Notes under the pieces: model-generated
What the model was told of the DNA's origin: nothing
The model's input: the letters and a program-made list of their open reading frames with translations, nothing else
Databases searched by the model: none
Shown here: piece after piece, positions 9,006 through 18,416 of the stretch
How the letters are laid out: every line of letters starts with the position of its first letter
Numbering within the stretch: the first letter of the stretch is position 1
From: Acanthamoeba lenticulata
Taxonomy: Eukaryota > Discosea > Longamoebia > Acanthamoebidae
NCBI GenBank assembly: GCA_002179805.1
Contig: NAVB01002138.1
Coordinates: forward strand, 1 to 18,416
Length of the DNA: 18,416 nt
Direction of reading: 5' to 3'
Made by a program: the position numbers and the translations under genes

Positions 9006-10188
9006 ATGGAGCCGCCAAGAAGACCGACGGGAGCGTCGCTCGAAAGCTTGCCCATAGAGCTTAAGGTTTCCATTCTCACGCACTTGCACGGCTCTCTGCT
9101 GGGCAGCTGCGTGGCACGGCTTAACCATCAATGGCGCTACCTTGCCCGCGTGGCGGTGTTGCAACGTGCCGCTGAGCGACGTGCTGAGGTGGTGGCTATC
9201 CAGCGTTGGTGGCGAGCTCAGCGCGAAACTGCCCTTGCACACCGCGTCCGCGCTCGCATGTCAGCAATCGAGCTGGCCATTGAGACGGCGCAGCGCGTGG
9301 TTGAGCCCAAGCTGGCTTGTCTCGCCGCTCGACACCAGCTCCTTCAGCAGCAATCCTTCCTTGATACACACGACGACGAGCTTCAGAGTAATGAGGGCGC
9401 AGAAGCACTGCGGGAAGGGGGCGCTCAGCCAACTGTGGTGCGGTTCACGCGCAAGCTGGTGGAGACCTTGTTTCCGGAACAGCTGCTGCTGAACCTTGTG
9501 GCACCGTTTGAGCGCTTCATCCTTGCCGCTCGCGCCACGCTTCTTCTGTGGGAAGAGCAAGAGAACTGGCTCGCCGCGAACCGTAAACAACGACAGAAGC
9601 AGCAAGCCGCCCAACCAGTGCTCAAGCGGGAAAAGGAGCCACAGATGTTTGGGGAACTTCTGATTCGGCTGCTGCAAGAGAGCATGGAGCCAATCGTTGC
9701 CTACCTCACTTACCTCAAGACCGAGCAGATCTACTTCCAAATCATCACGCCCCTTTGCCAGGTCTGTGCTCTTTTCCTCTCCTGCAGGCGAGAAGACGAC
9801 TTTTCTTAAGGGTTTTTGGGGGGGGGGGGAGCAGGGAGCAGACCTGGAAGCGGACCAGTGCTGTTGGGCCATCCTGGCAGAGCACTTCAAGAGTCATGCT
9901 CTCTTTGCCGCGCTCCCTGAGAATTGGAGTTCCAAGCCTGTTGAGCCCGCACGTCAACGGGCAGGCGCCCCAGCTGTGGGTATCAACCCGTTTGCCTTCA
10001 CTGTCTACATTGGCTGGGGCAGCATGATGACACGCCTGTCAATGGTCGCTGAGGAGCTCATTTCCTCTACGGTGGCTCCACACCCAGATCGACGCAACCT
10101 CCAGCAGCTGACCCAGCTTACGAAGCTCTGCTTCACCATACAAAACCACATCTCCGCCTCTTTGGTTGGTTCTCTCCACTACGATTAA
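9006..10188 (+). CDS. F-box-like protein, otherwise unrecognised
   Basis: Two exons, 9006-9761 and 9835-10188, joined in phase 0, give 369 aa. Residues 12-48 (LESLPIELKVSILTHLHGSL then LNHQWRYLA) fit the F-box pattern LPxEL..IL..L...W, which in other proteins binds Skp1 in SCF ubiquitin ligases. Residues 62-82 (AIQRWWRAQRETALAHR) look like a degenerate IQ motif or basic helix. The rest is mostly helical with no family I can name; it ends GSLHYD. No substrate-binding repeats (LRR, WD, Kelch) are visible, so a ubiquitin role is inference. The intron contains a 12-G run and an alternative acceptor (see findings). The start is the first ATG after the tRNA-Ile gene, 65 bases downstream. Confidence 0.7.
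9818..9829 (+). repeat. Homopolymer G12 in the F-box gene intron
   Basis: Twelve consecutive G sit five bases before the inferred acceptor at 9834 (the AG ends there). G-runs of this length slip in replication and sequencing, so the length may vary. Confidence 0.85.
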
Positions 10189-10240
10189 AACCTCATAGTT
10201 CTGCCAGTGAAGAGCAGTTTTTCTTCCCTTCTTCCTTGCT

Positions 10241-10614
10241 GACTGCTTCCTCTACGAAGGCCTACGCGAGACTGGCGCCACCAACCGCGAGATCAAGCAG
10301 AACCTGGAGCCGTCTGGTCGCCGACATCAAGGCCCAAGATCAAGCAGAACCTCGAACGCTTGGCGTCTGATGTCAAGCCGCAAGACCAGAGCATCATCAA
10401 CCAGAACCTTGAACGTTTGACATCTGACATCAAGTCCCAGTACCAGATCAAGCAACTGTCCATTTCATGTGAACTAGGCGGCAACAGCACCAAGATGAAC
10501 CAATCGTTCGAGGAGAATCGCAGGAGGATCCTGCGCAAGATCGAACGAGTACACACCATGGAGAATCCATTGATTGCAACGAGGTCAGGGCGGCTGGTGT
10601 ACTGTTGTGGATGA
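10241..10614 (+). pseudogene. Frameshifted coiled-coil repeat gene remnant
   Basis: Coding-like sequence with G/C-rich third positions begins near 10241 (DCFLYEGLRETG) and passes into a repeat NLERL.SD.K.Q... of 19 codons. Repeat starts at AAC 10301, 10348 and 10405; the last interval is 57 bases but the first only 47, so the frame breaks. An extra C near 10310 and lost bases near 10340 explain it. From 10348 the frame stays open through KMNQSFEENRRRILRKIERV to a TGA at 10612. The helical Gln/Lys/Glu pattern suggests a coiled coil. It may be a decayed gene, a 3' part of another gene with unseen introns, or sequence error. It follows the F-box stop by about 50 bases. Confidence 0.5.
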
Positions 10615-10715
10615 GATATGAAATAACAGCGGGCAGTGGTGGACATGACACGCCTTGAGTCCAAACTGGACTCTTTGTTTTTTCCACCTGGAGTTTAGGT
10701 GCCAAGCATTGGGCC

Positions 10716-10721
10716 AATAAA
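10716..10721 (+). promoter_or_regulatory. Candidate polyadenylation signal AATAAA
   Basis: A canonical AATAAA about 100 bases after the stop of the repeat remnant and about 95 bases before the next plus-strand ATG. It suggests that a plus-strand transcript (of the F-box gene or the remnant) ends here. Confidence 0.45.
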
Positions 10722-10815
10722 TAGGGCACAAGCTGAGGTGTAAAAATACTCTCATGTTGTTGAGGCGCTGGGTAAACCGAATTCTGTTTCTTCTTGTCCC
10801 TCCGTCACCAACATC

Positions 10816-11793
10816 ATGCGGGTCGTTGGGGTCTTGATGGTAGTTTTATTGGTACCCTTGGTCACTTGCACTCGCTTGGACCTGGTCCGCTTTGCCCCGG
10901 ATGACGATACTTGCACGGACGGCTACTACACCAACCCGGAGTTGATTGACAGCGACACCTGTTTGTATGACGCTGACGTACAAACTTACTATGCCATTTT
11001 TGAACTGCACAACAACACTGCTAAGTACGCACAACGCTCTCCACCACTCCCCTCTTGACCGCCTGCTCACTCTGCTGGCGGTGAAGGATTGTGTATGGGT
11101 GTGCCAGCGGGTGCGCGGAGGCCCAGTGCGCTTCTGTGGTTTTGGCTCCATTTGGTTCCTGCGCTCAGCTCAACTCCTCCCTTTGGACATCGTTCATGCA
11201 CTTTCGAGCAAGGCGTGTCATCACGGACTACACACTTGGCGTCAAAGCCTTTGCTGGGGCTTCATGCGGTGACTACATCTCCGACTACGGCATCACCAAG
11301 CTGAAGAGTGGCACCTGCGTCAAGAGTCCGTTTGAGAACTACATCATGGCCACTTACATCGACCCAAGGGACTCTCCCGCCTCCGCCAGGTTGGCCTGGC
11401 GTGCACGCTGCCACCCAGGCTGCCAGGAATGTGAAGACGGCTGGTATGGAGACACTGCACTCGACCGCTGCACCGCGTTTGGTACTACACAGCACTTCTT
11501 CTGCTTTTTCTGCTTCTTCTTCTTCTTCTTCATGTTGCTGTTTCTCCTGCATTGGCTGACTTTTTCTTTTTTGTAAAGGCAACTATTATGTGGAGATTGA
11601 TGTGACCTCGTCAGGTGGCCAGACAGGATCAGACGGATTGCCTGCTTGGGCAGTGGCAGTCATTGTAATCGTTTCCATTGGTGGTTGCCTCTGTGGATCT
11701 TTGATGCTTGCAGGACTTGTCTTCTTCCTGTGGCGCCGCCACAGCAAGCCAAGTCCCCACGCCTACCAGGCCTTTTCCAGCACTGAGGCGTAA
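10816..11793 (+). CDS. Cys-rich type I membrane protein, unknown function
   Basis: Three exons, 10816-11024, 11087-11481 and 11579-11793, give 272 aa with matching phases. Residues 1-20 (hydrophobic VVGVLMVVLLVPLVTC) form a signal peptide. The ectodomain has scattered Cys and ends with a Cys-rich module CHPGCQECEDGWYGD..LDRC, reminiscent of furin-like or laminin-EGF-like repeats. A transmembrane helix at about residues 217-244 (AWAVAVIVIVSIGGCLCGSL onward) is followed by WRRHSK stop-transfer residues and a short tail rich in Ser and Pro. This predicts a cell-surface protein; the ligand is unknown and I do not recognise the family. The stop at 11791 overlaps a GTAAGC donor-like site, so a longer splice form is possible. 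Intron 2 is pyrimidine-rich with a TTC repeat. Confidence 0.72.
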
Positions 11794-11892
11794 GCAACTT
11801 GATAAAAGGTTTTGTCTTAAGCTGCTTCCTCTTTGGTTCCATTTTTTGCACTGTTGTTTTTCTTGTTCTTTCGGTAACCTCGCCAAAAAGAC

Positions 11893-12258
11893 CAGAAGTC
11901 GCGCGAGTGGGGCTGGACGCTTGTCCAGCCGACCAGCTCCTCGTTGACCGGCGGCCAGACTGTGCTCTTGGGCTTTGGCATCAACGCGCTGCCTCTCGTG
12001 TCTGGCGCAGCCGCACACGTACTACTCCCACCTGGCCTCACTGGTCTTGCAGGTGACGCTGCCCAACCCCGTCGTCAAGAGGTCCTTGGGTGCCCAGACC
12101 CAGGAAGGCCTCTGTATGTTCAAGCGCGAGGATGACGTCTACACCAGCAGCGGCGCCGAGCGGGATATCCTCCGTCATGGTGGGTGGTGTCCGAGCAGTC
12201 GGCCAGCCCGGCTTCCAAGCTGAGCGCCAGCTGGACATCTCAGCTGATGGTCTTCTGA
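11893..12258 (+). pseudogene. Coding remnant spread over three frames
   Basis: Three successive stretches have strong G/C third-position bias, each in a different frame: 11893 to about 12006 (REWGWTLVQPTSSSLTGGQ then GFGINALPL), about 12008-12180 (HTYYSHLASLVLQVTLPNPV through SSGAERDILRH), and about 12184-12258 (VSEQSASPASKLSASWTSQ, then a TGA). The gaps between them are too small for introns, so single-base losses or gains, or sequencing errors, are the simplest explanation. No ATG or family is clear. It follows the membrane-protein gene by 100 bases and could be its decayed or alternatively spliced 3' extension. Confidence 0.5.
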
Positions 12259-12361
12259 TAAGACGGCCAGTTGTGCCTGCCTTCGCGCACGATAATGTTT
12301 GTTTCAAATTATAAACTTAAATCATTGCATTCTCAGTTGCATAGTCTAGATGATGACATGG

Positions 12362-13012
12362 TCAAGGAACCGTAACGCGGTTCTTCAGGTGGGCCCGGAT
12401 CTCGTTGCCATCCTGGGCGGTCATGCAGCACACGCAGCAGAGCGAACTAAACAGATCGTACACAAGGCGGTCCTCATGCTGTTTGAACGCAACCAAACAG
12501 TCTGAGCCAAACACCCCCAACTCGATACAAGTGGACAGAGGCGGCAGTACGCGGTAGCCCATGGCCTGGCGGAACTTGAGACGAGCCCAGTAGTGCAAGA
12601 CCACAGAGCCGATGCCACAAACCATGGGGTCCACAATCCACCAGACGCCTATGAGGCCCACACAGGGGAGCACCCACGGCACGTTGAGGGGCTCTCCGCC
12701 CATCTCTTGCACCTGAGAGCTCGTCAGTCAGGTTGTGGGGCGACAGCAACAAACCAGGTAATGATCGTACAGGAGGGTTTAACTTTTCCCAGTTAAGGCC
12801 GAACTGGATGCAAGGGCAAAAGAAAGAACAAAGGCCTGTTCCATGATTGCAGAAGACGTTAAAAGAAAGCTAGTGGAGGGGAACAGAGGGGAACATGTAC
12901 AGATGTCGCAGTTGGCAAAGCACTCACACAGCCCATATTCAAAGTCGTCTCGGCCAGCATGCTCTGTGTGTTCCTCAACACTTTTCTCGTCGTGCTCTTC
13001 GTCTACGCCCAT
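12362..13012 (-). CDS. PLAC8-like cysteine-rich membrane protein
   Basis: Three exons, 13012-12901, 12835-12771 and 12712-12362, yield 175 aa. The splice of exons 1 and 2 creates the PLAC8 hallmark GLCECFANCDICLCSFFC followed by PCIQFGLNWEKL; a second Cys cluster, SLCCVCCMTAQDGNEIRAHLK, near the C-terminus matches the family's usual CCPC...E.R end. In between lies a hydrophobic stretch (WVLPCVGLIGVWWIVDPMV) that may lie in or cross the membrane. The N-terminus is acidic and His-rich (DEEHDEKSVEEHTEH). PLAC8-domain proteins include plant and fungal metal-export or cell-size proteins; the specific role here is unknown. The start is the first ATG, 153 bases past the stop of the receptor gene on the same strand. 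The length is normal for the family. Confidence 0.85.
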
Positions 13013-13165
13013 GGTGCCGCGATGTCACACAGCAAGTGAAGAACGTGTTCAATTTTCTTTTCTTGAGGCCTTGACCTTTCAGCCGCTTGGTCTGGTATGC
13101 AAAGAATCTGGACCAAAAAAGGAATAAAGCTGTCTCTTGATCCCTTTCGCTCAGGAGCACGCTGA

Positions 13166-16100
13166 CTACACAACGAGACCACCCCCGTCGCCGATCAGCT
13201 TGTCCAAGAACTCGACCACAGCGGCCATTGTAGGGCGCTTGTCGGGCTTGGCATGCCAGCACTTGCTCATCATACGGCGGTATTCCTCGGGGCAGTCGGC
13301 CGGCACCTGAGGCCGCTTGCCCTCGAGCACGTCCAACGACACGCCCATGAAGTTGCGGCCCGCGAACGGCTGCTTCCGGGCCAAGACTTCCCACATGATG
13401 ATTCCGAAACTGTACACATCGGCCGATTCCGAGTAGCGCTCGCCTCGAATCACTTCTGGGGCTGTTTTATTATTGGCGTTAATTTTTCTTCAATAAATAA
13501 AATAATAAATAAAATAATAAGCTTATTATGACGTACCTGTCCAGCAGGGCGTGCCACAGCGGGTCATGGTAGCGTTCTCTTCCTTGAGGCGCGCAAAGCC
13601 AAAGTCGGCCACCTTCACGTTGAAGTTCTCGTCGACGAGCAGGTTGGAGGACTTGAGATCGCGGTGGATGATGAGCGGCTCGAGGCTGTGGAGGTAGTTC
13701 ACGCCACGCGCGGCCGCGCGCAGCATTTGGAGCCGCTGCTTCCAGTCGAGCTTGCTCACGACGCCGGCGCTCGCGCCGGGGACGCCGCTGCCCACCCGCG
13801 CCGCGGCGCTCTCGTTGGGCTTGATCATCGTCGACGCGTGAGGGCTGGCGTAGAGCAGGTCGCGGAGCGCGCCCAGCTTGACAAACTCGGTGACGATGCA
13901 CAGGTTGGGCGCCTTGACGCAGGCGCCGATGAACACAACGACGTTGGGGTGGTGCAGCTCCGACAAGCAGGCCATCTCTGCGCGGAACTCGAGCAGGCGA
14001 CGCTCGGTGAGCTTCTGCTTGAGGAAGCGCTTGACCGCCACCTCGATGCCCTTCCACCGGCCGTGGAACACGAGGCCGTAGGACCCGAGCCCGACCTGGC
14101 GGCCGAGGCTGATGTCGCCATAGTCGATGATCCACCGACACAGGTTGGCCGACGCCAGGAAGGACTCCTCCATCTGCACCAGCCGATCGCCGCCCACCAG
14201 CACCCCGCTCCCCATGCTGCACACCTCCTCCTCGTCGTAGCTGTCGCCGCCGCCGTGGCTGTCGCCGTCTTCCTGCCGCTGGCTGTCGCGGCCGCTGTGG
14301 TCGTCGTCGCCGCTCGGGCCCGAGTCGCTGGGGTAAGCCACGGCCATCGTGCCGCCGAAGAAGCGCGCCTCGAGCTGCCGCGTGCGCAGCTCAAACAGGC
14401 GGGCGCCTTCGGGCCGGTCCGGGAGCTCGCAGCGGCCGACGAGGGCGAGCCGCTTGGGCTCGCGGCCGATCGGCGACTCGGAGCCCTGGACGATCTTATC
14501 GCGGACCGCCTGCGAGATCACGATTTGGCCGCCGTGGGCCATCGTCGTGATCCGCGCGGCCGTGTTAACGACCGGGCCCGTGTACTCGGCCCGACGGGTC
14601 ATCGCGTTGAACAAACGGCGCGGCTGGCCCACATGCACGCCCATTCGCACGCGCAGCCCCTGGTAGGTCAGGTCAGGTCAGGTCAGCACAGCGCACATGT
14701 TAAGGTGGCGACACAGCGTGGAGCCGAACCCGGAAGATGAGGCGGTCGTCGGTGTCGCCCCACTCCTCGGCAGCGGCCGGGTGGGCGTAGAGCGCGGCGG
14801 GCCACTCAATCGCGAGCAGGCGCTGCTGCACGGCCATGCACCACTCGAGCGCGCGCTGGACCTCCTGGAACACGACGCAGAAGGAGCCCTCGCCCCCGAC
14901 GCCGGCGCCCTCGCGAGCGCTCGCGGTCACCTCGTAGCCGCGATGTTGTGCCAGCAGGGCGCGCAGGGCCTCGTTGTGGAGCAGCGTGGCGTCCTTCATC
15001 GCGTCGGCGTTGAACTCCCACAGCGCGCCGGCCTTGACCACGTCGGTGAACACGACCGTGACCTCGCCCGCCGGCGGCTTCACGCCCCTCGCTGCACCCG
15101 CCGGCCTGCCGTCTGACTCCGAGGCCGACGATGAGCCGTCGCCCGAGATCGAGCCCGAGCCGGGCGTGCCGCCGGACGTGCTGTCGCGCGAGCCGGGCCA
15201 CGCGCCCGACAGGCCGGAGAGGGAGCTCGACGTAGAGGCTCCCCAGCCGGAGCTCTTCTCCTCAGATGACTCAAGCCGCGTCATGATCTCGAGGAAGTTG
15301 GGTCGGATCGAGGGCTCCCGGTCCCAGCAATTGCGCATGAGGGCTTCGTAGCTCTCTGGCGTGGACTCGGGCACCGGCGGCCGCATGTCGTCACGCAGCA
15401 CCGCCACCGCCACCGCCGCCGGGCTGATGGTCACCACCGCCAGCGCGACCGCCACCTTAAGTGTCTACGAGCGCAACAGCAGGGGAGGAAGGGAGGTACC
15501 TCATGCCGGAATAGACCTCCTCGCGCGTGATGACCTCCCAAAGGACGATGCCAAAGCTGTAGACATCGGCAGCCTCGAGGTCGACCCCATGAGCCTCGCC
15601 CAGGACCTCGGGCGCCGTCCAGTGAATGGAGCCCAACTCGACCATGCCCTGGTTCTCCTTCTTGAGCTGGTCCTGGAACTTGGTCAACCCGAAATCGCTC
15701 ACCTGTGCAGGCCATCATGGCGCGACGTGGGATCAGACCAGGGCTTGGCTGGGGCTGGCGCTAAGGGCGAGCGCTGCAGTAGCGTACCTTGACGTTCCAT
15801 TTGGAGTCGAGCAGGAGGTTGAGGGACTTGAGGTCGCGGTGGACGATGCCCGACGAGTGGAGGAAGTACATGCCCTTGGCCGCCTGGCGCATCATCTTGA
15901 TCCGCAGCTGGTGCGGGATATCCGGAAGCAGCTCGTTGTGGAGCACGTCGTAGAGCGAGCCCAGCGACATGTATTCCATCACTGTGATTCCCGCCCGCGT
16001 GAGTCACGAAGTTGGGGACAGTATGGCCTGAATGCAAGGAATGTGTTGGCGGCGCACCGATGCACATCTTGGGCGCCTTGGTGGCGGCGCCCATGAAGAG

Positions 16101-18416
16101 GATCAGGTTGGGATGGCGCAGGGCGGTCATCACCCGCACTTCGTCGATGAAGGCGTTACGAATGTCGTTGGTCACGTAGCCCGAGGCGACGGTCTTGACG
16201 GCCACCTCGGTGCCGCGCCACATGGCCTTGCGCACCTCGCCGAACCCGCCGGCGCCGAGGAGCTCACCAAACTCGAGCTCGTTGGCGTCGATCATCCACT
16301 CTTCGTCCTCGCGCCGGCTGCGGCAGTACAGGACGCCCAGGAAGATGGCCAGCGCGACGACGATGAGGCACGCCAGCACGGGGAGGACCACCCCGACCAC
16401 GATGCCGACGATGGCGCCCGTGTTGAGGTCGCTGCTCGACCGAGTGGCCTCGCAATAGGTGCCAGTGCGCGTGCTGTTGCACAGGCAGACGCCATTGGCG
16501 CAGGTGCCCTCGTTGGAGCAGATGATGCCGTCCTGCACGCACGGCCGGAGCGCGTTGACGTAGACGCCTCGGCAGGTCACATCGACCAACTTGGACAGGA
16601 TCGTCCGCTTGGTGCTCTCGAGCGGCAACACGACTGTGGTGTTTGTCGACTCGTCAGCCAAGAAAAGAACGAATACGACGAGCAAAAAGAACGAAGAGCG
16701 AAAGGAAAGCGCGTACGGTTGTTGACGGCAGCAAGCTGGCTGCCGCTTGAAGAAGAGAGACACCACCAGAGCCACTGGACGAGCTCCTTGGCGCGCGTGC
16801 AGTCGGTCATGCCGCTCATGGAGATCACCGTGTAAGCGTAGCCCGACAGCGGATAGCTGCCGTTGCTCGTGGCTGGCAAGAGCGACGTCACCAGCTCGGT
16901 GCTAGTCTTCTGCTCGAACTCGCGCATCGCCGCCAGCACGCCCTCGAGGCCGGGCGCGACCGGCGTGTTTTGGGCGTCGAGCAAGACCGCCTCGTCGATG
17001 AAGTCGTACGACTCTTGGAAGGACGAGACCTTAAAGTGCGGGATGGCGGCCAGCGTGTAAAACGTGCCGTTCACGTACTGGGCCACGTCAGCTGTGCACG
17101 CATAGGAGAGAGAGGATGGTGACGTCAGCCTGACGTCACACCATAGGTGCCGAGAAGGACAGGAAGCCATGGCATGACGTACTGTCGATGAGGCGCACAA
17201 AAGAGCTCGAGGACGAGAGAACAGCCACAGCGTTGCTGCCATCGGGCAATAGCTGCTGCTCGATCTGCGGGTTGACCCGCGCCAGCGCCTGCGCGAACAG
17301 GAGCGTGGCCTCGTCGCCCGCGCGCAGCAGCGGCAGCGTGATGTTGGCCTCCGGCAGGCTGGCGCCTTGATTCAGTCTGGCGACGACGATGACGACAAAG
17401 AACAGTCAGCTGGCCAAGGCGAAGAGAAAGAGCAGCGGAAGAGAGAAGGGCGCACTGTTGGATGCGCGAGTCGTTCCAGTGCGTGATGTCGCCCGTGTAG
17501 AGGAGCGACACCGTGTAGAGGTCGAGCACGAGCGGGGCAGCCTCCGCGAGCTCGGGCACGTTGTAGCCGATCGAGAGAGCAAACCCGCCGAGAGGCCTGG
17601 GAACGTCATCAGCGCGCATGTGAGCTCATCATGAGGGTGCCAAGAGGAGGAACTAGAGCAGGAGAGCTCTTGTGTTCTTGCGTGGATGGATCGAGGGTCG
17701 TACAAGTATTGGAGGTCCGAGTCCGCCGTTGGCGCGGCGGCGGTGTCGCGGGCCGCCTGCGCTTGCGAGGCGTCGGGCACGAGCATGGTGGTGCCAAAGT
17801 CGACATTGCCCGACCTCATCTGCTGCACGCTGTCGGACGCTGCAATAAAGACGAGGAACAAACAAAAGATTAAATAAAGTAAACAAGTGAGGTTCTGAAC
17901 AAGAAGAGAAGAGAGGTACGGGTGAGCTCCTCATAGTAGGTGATCTGCAGGGGCGTTGTGGCGGCATCGTAGAAGGAGGCCCACGAGGACATGAAGGGCG
18001 CCGGCACGCCCAGGCCGGACATGGAGGCGTAGCTCAGGGCCGGGCCGCCATCACAGGAGATCGTCGGAAGGAGGTTCATGACTCGGCTCTGTCCAGATGA
18101 TGATGATGATGACGATGCGATAAGGACGACATCGAGATGATGGCAACAAGGAGGAAAGAAAGGAGGGCATGAACGGACCTGATAGGCCGGGAGGAGGTTG
18201 GAGATGCCATAAGAGGGCACGGTCTCCTTGGCGCGTTGGTTGCTCAAGGCCCACACGTTGTAGTTGAGGTAGGCCCGCGTGCCCAGGCACTCGCGCACGC
18301 CAGTCAGGTTGCGCCGGAGGACGAGTGTGGTGAAGAAGCAGAGCGGGTACGACTTGGGGCTTTTGCCATCAAGCAGGTACTGCGGCAGTGGGGCCTGGCG
18401 CTGCGTTTGGAAAGAG
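13166..18416 (-). CDS. Receptor with PBP-like ectodomain, TM, kinase, class III cyclase, second kinase (5' partial)
   Basis: Twelve exons in the window: 18416-18179 (cut by the edge), 18088-17920, 17839-17704, 17596-17456, 17376-17183, 17091-16717, 16633-16058, 15981-15788, 15702-15500, 15423-14730, 14659-13537 and 13461-13166; all phases agree over about 1445 aa. Order, numbering from the edge: end of one PstS-like binding unit (1-79), a full second unit (about 80-435, with SGNVDFGTT and [10 protein letters not shown]), an EGF-like Cys knot, a TM helix (about 490-520), kinase 1 ([28 protein letters not shown]), a Ser/Gly-rich linker, a class III cyclase (VVFTDV, VNTAAR), an acidic linker, and kinase 2 ([28 protein letters not shown] across the last intron). 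Both kinases have the residues for activity. They are tyrosine-kinase-like (TKL) in pattern; Ser/Thr specificity is expected but not proved. The cyclase seems to lack its second metal Asp. Confidence 0.88.
14666..14685 (-). repeat. Tandem GGTCA repeat in a cyclase-gene intron
   Basis: Four perfect copies of GGTCA (TGACC on the coding strand) fill the 3' part of the short intron that splits the cyclase domain, directly before the acceptor. They form part of the pyrimidine-containing region before CAG. Confidence 0.8.

Noticed and set aside
13470..13525. AT-rich aataaataaaata repeats as possible origin or polyA cluster
   Set aside because: They lie inside the last intron of the receptor gene, between a good donor (13536) and acceptor (13462).
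13664..14740. A 358-aa plus-strand ORF
   Set aside because: It is antisense to the cyclase and kinase 2 exon, which has clear catalytic motifs; GC-rich codons leave the opposite frame free of stops.
16032..16835. A 267-aa plus-strand ORF rich in His, Asp and Gly
   Set aside because: It is antisense to the transmembrane and kinase 1 exon of the receptor.
1..18416. CRISPR arrays, bacterial operons, insertion sequences, viral genes
   Set aside because: No spaced direct repeats, transposase motifs, terminal inverted repeats or viral proteins were seen; the tandem motifs found are short and lie in introns or coding low-complexity regions.

Overview
The window looks like nuclear DNA of a free-living amoebozoan, most likely Acanthamoeba or a close relative. 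Genes are dense and intron-rich, coding sequence is GC-rich with strong G/C third positions, introns are short GT-AG (mostly 50-110 bases), and two eukaryotic tRNA genes are present. The 3' end carries an architecture typical of Acanthamoeba: an extracellular periplasmic-binding-protein-like region, a transmembrane segment, a tyrosine-kinase-like kinase, a class III nucleotide cyclase and a second kinase. All exon models come from reading splice sites and checking phase by hand; no transcript or database evidence was available.

Layout. 13-1986 (-): a Ras-like small GTPase with altered catalytic positions and a very long charged tail. 2450-5856 (-): a 12-exon vinculin/alpha-catenin-superfamily protein. 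6306-6575 (-): a small unrecognised ORF. 6934-8453 (+): a pfkB-family sugar kinase with four Cys-Pro motifs near its N-terminus. 8581-8665 (-) and 8869-8941 (+): divergent tRNA-Leu(CAG) and tRNA-Ile(AAT). 9006-10188 (+): an F-box-like protein. 10241-10614 (+): a frameshifted coiled-coil repeat remnant. 10816-11793 (+): a secreted/type I membrane protein. 11893-12258 (+): a coding remnant split over three frames. 12362-13012 (-): a PLAC8-type Cys-rich protein. 13166 to the window edge (-): the receptor kinase-cyclase-kinase, with its 5' end outside the window.

The genes do not form an operon. The Ras-like, adhesion-type, PLAC8 and receptor genes suit environmental sensing and cytoskeletal signalling, but their adjacency is not evidence that they work together. 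The most interesting items are the receptor, whose cyclase domain appears to lack the second metal-binding Asp and whose ectodomain holds parts of at least two binding-protein-like units; the Ras-like protein, which has changes at both positions equivalent to Ras G12 and Q61; and the candidate haem-regulatory motifs in the sugar kinase.
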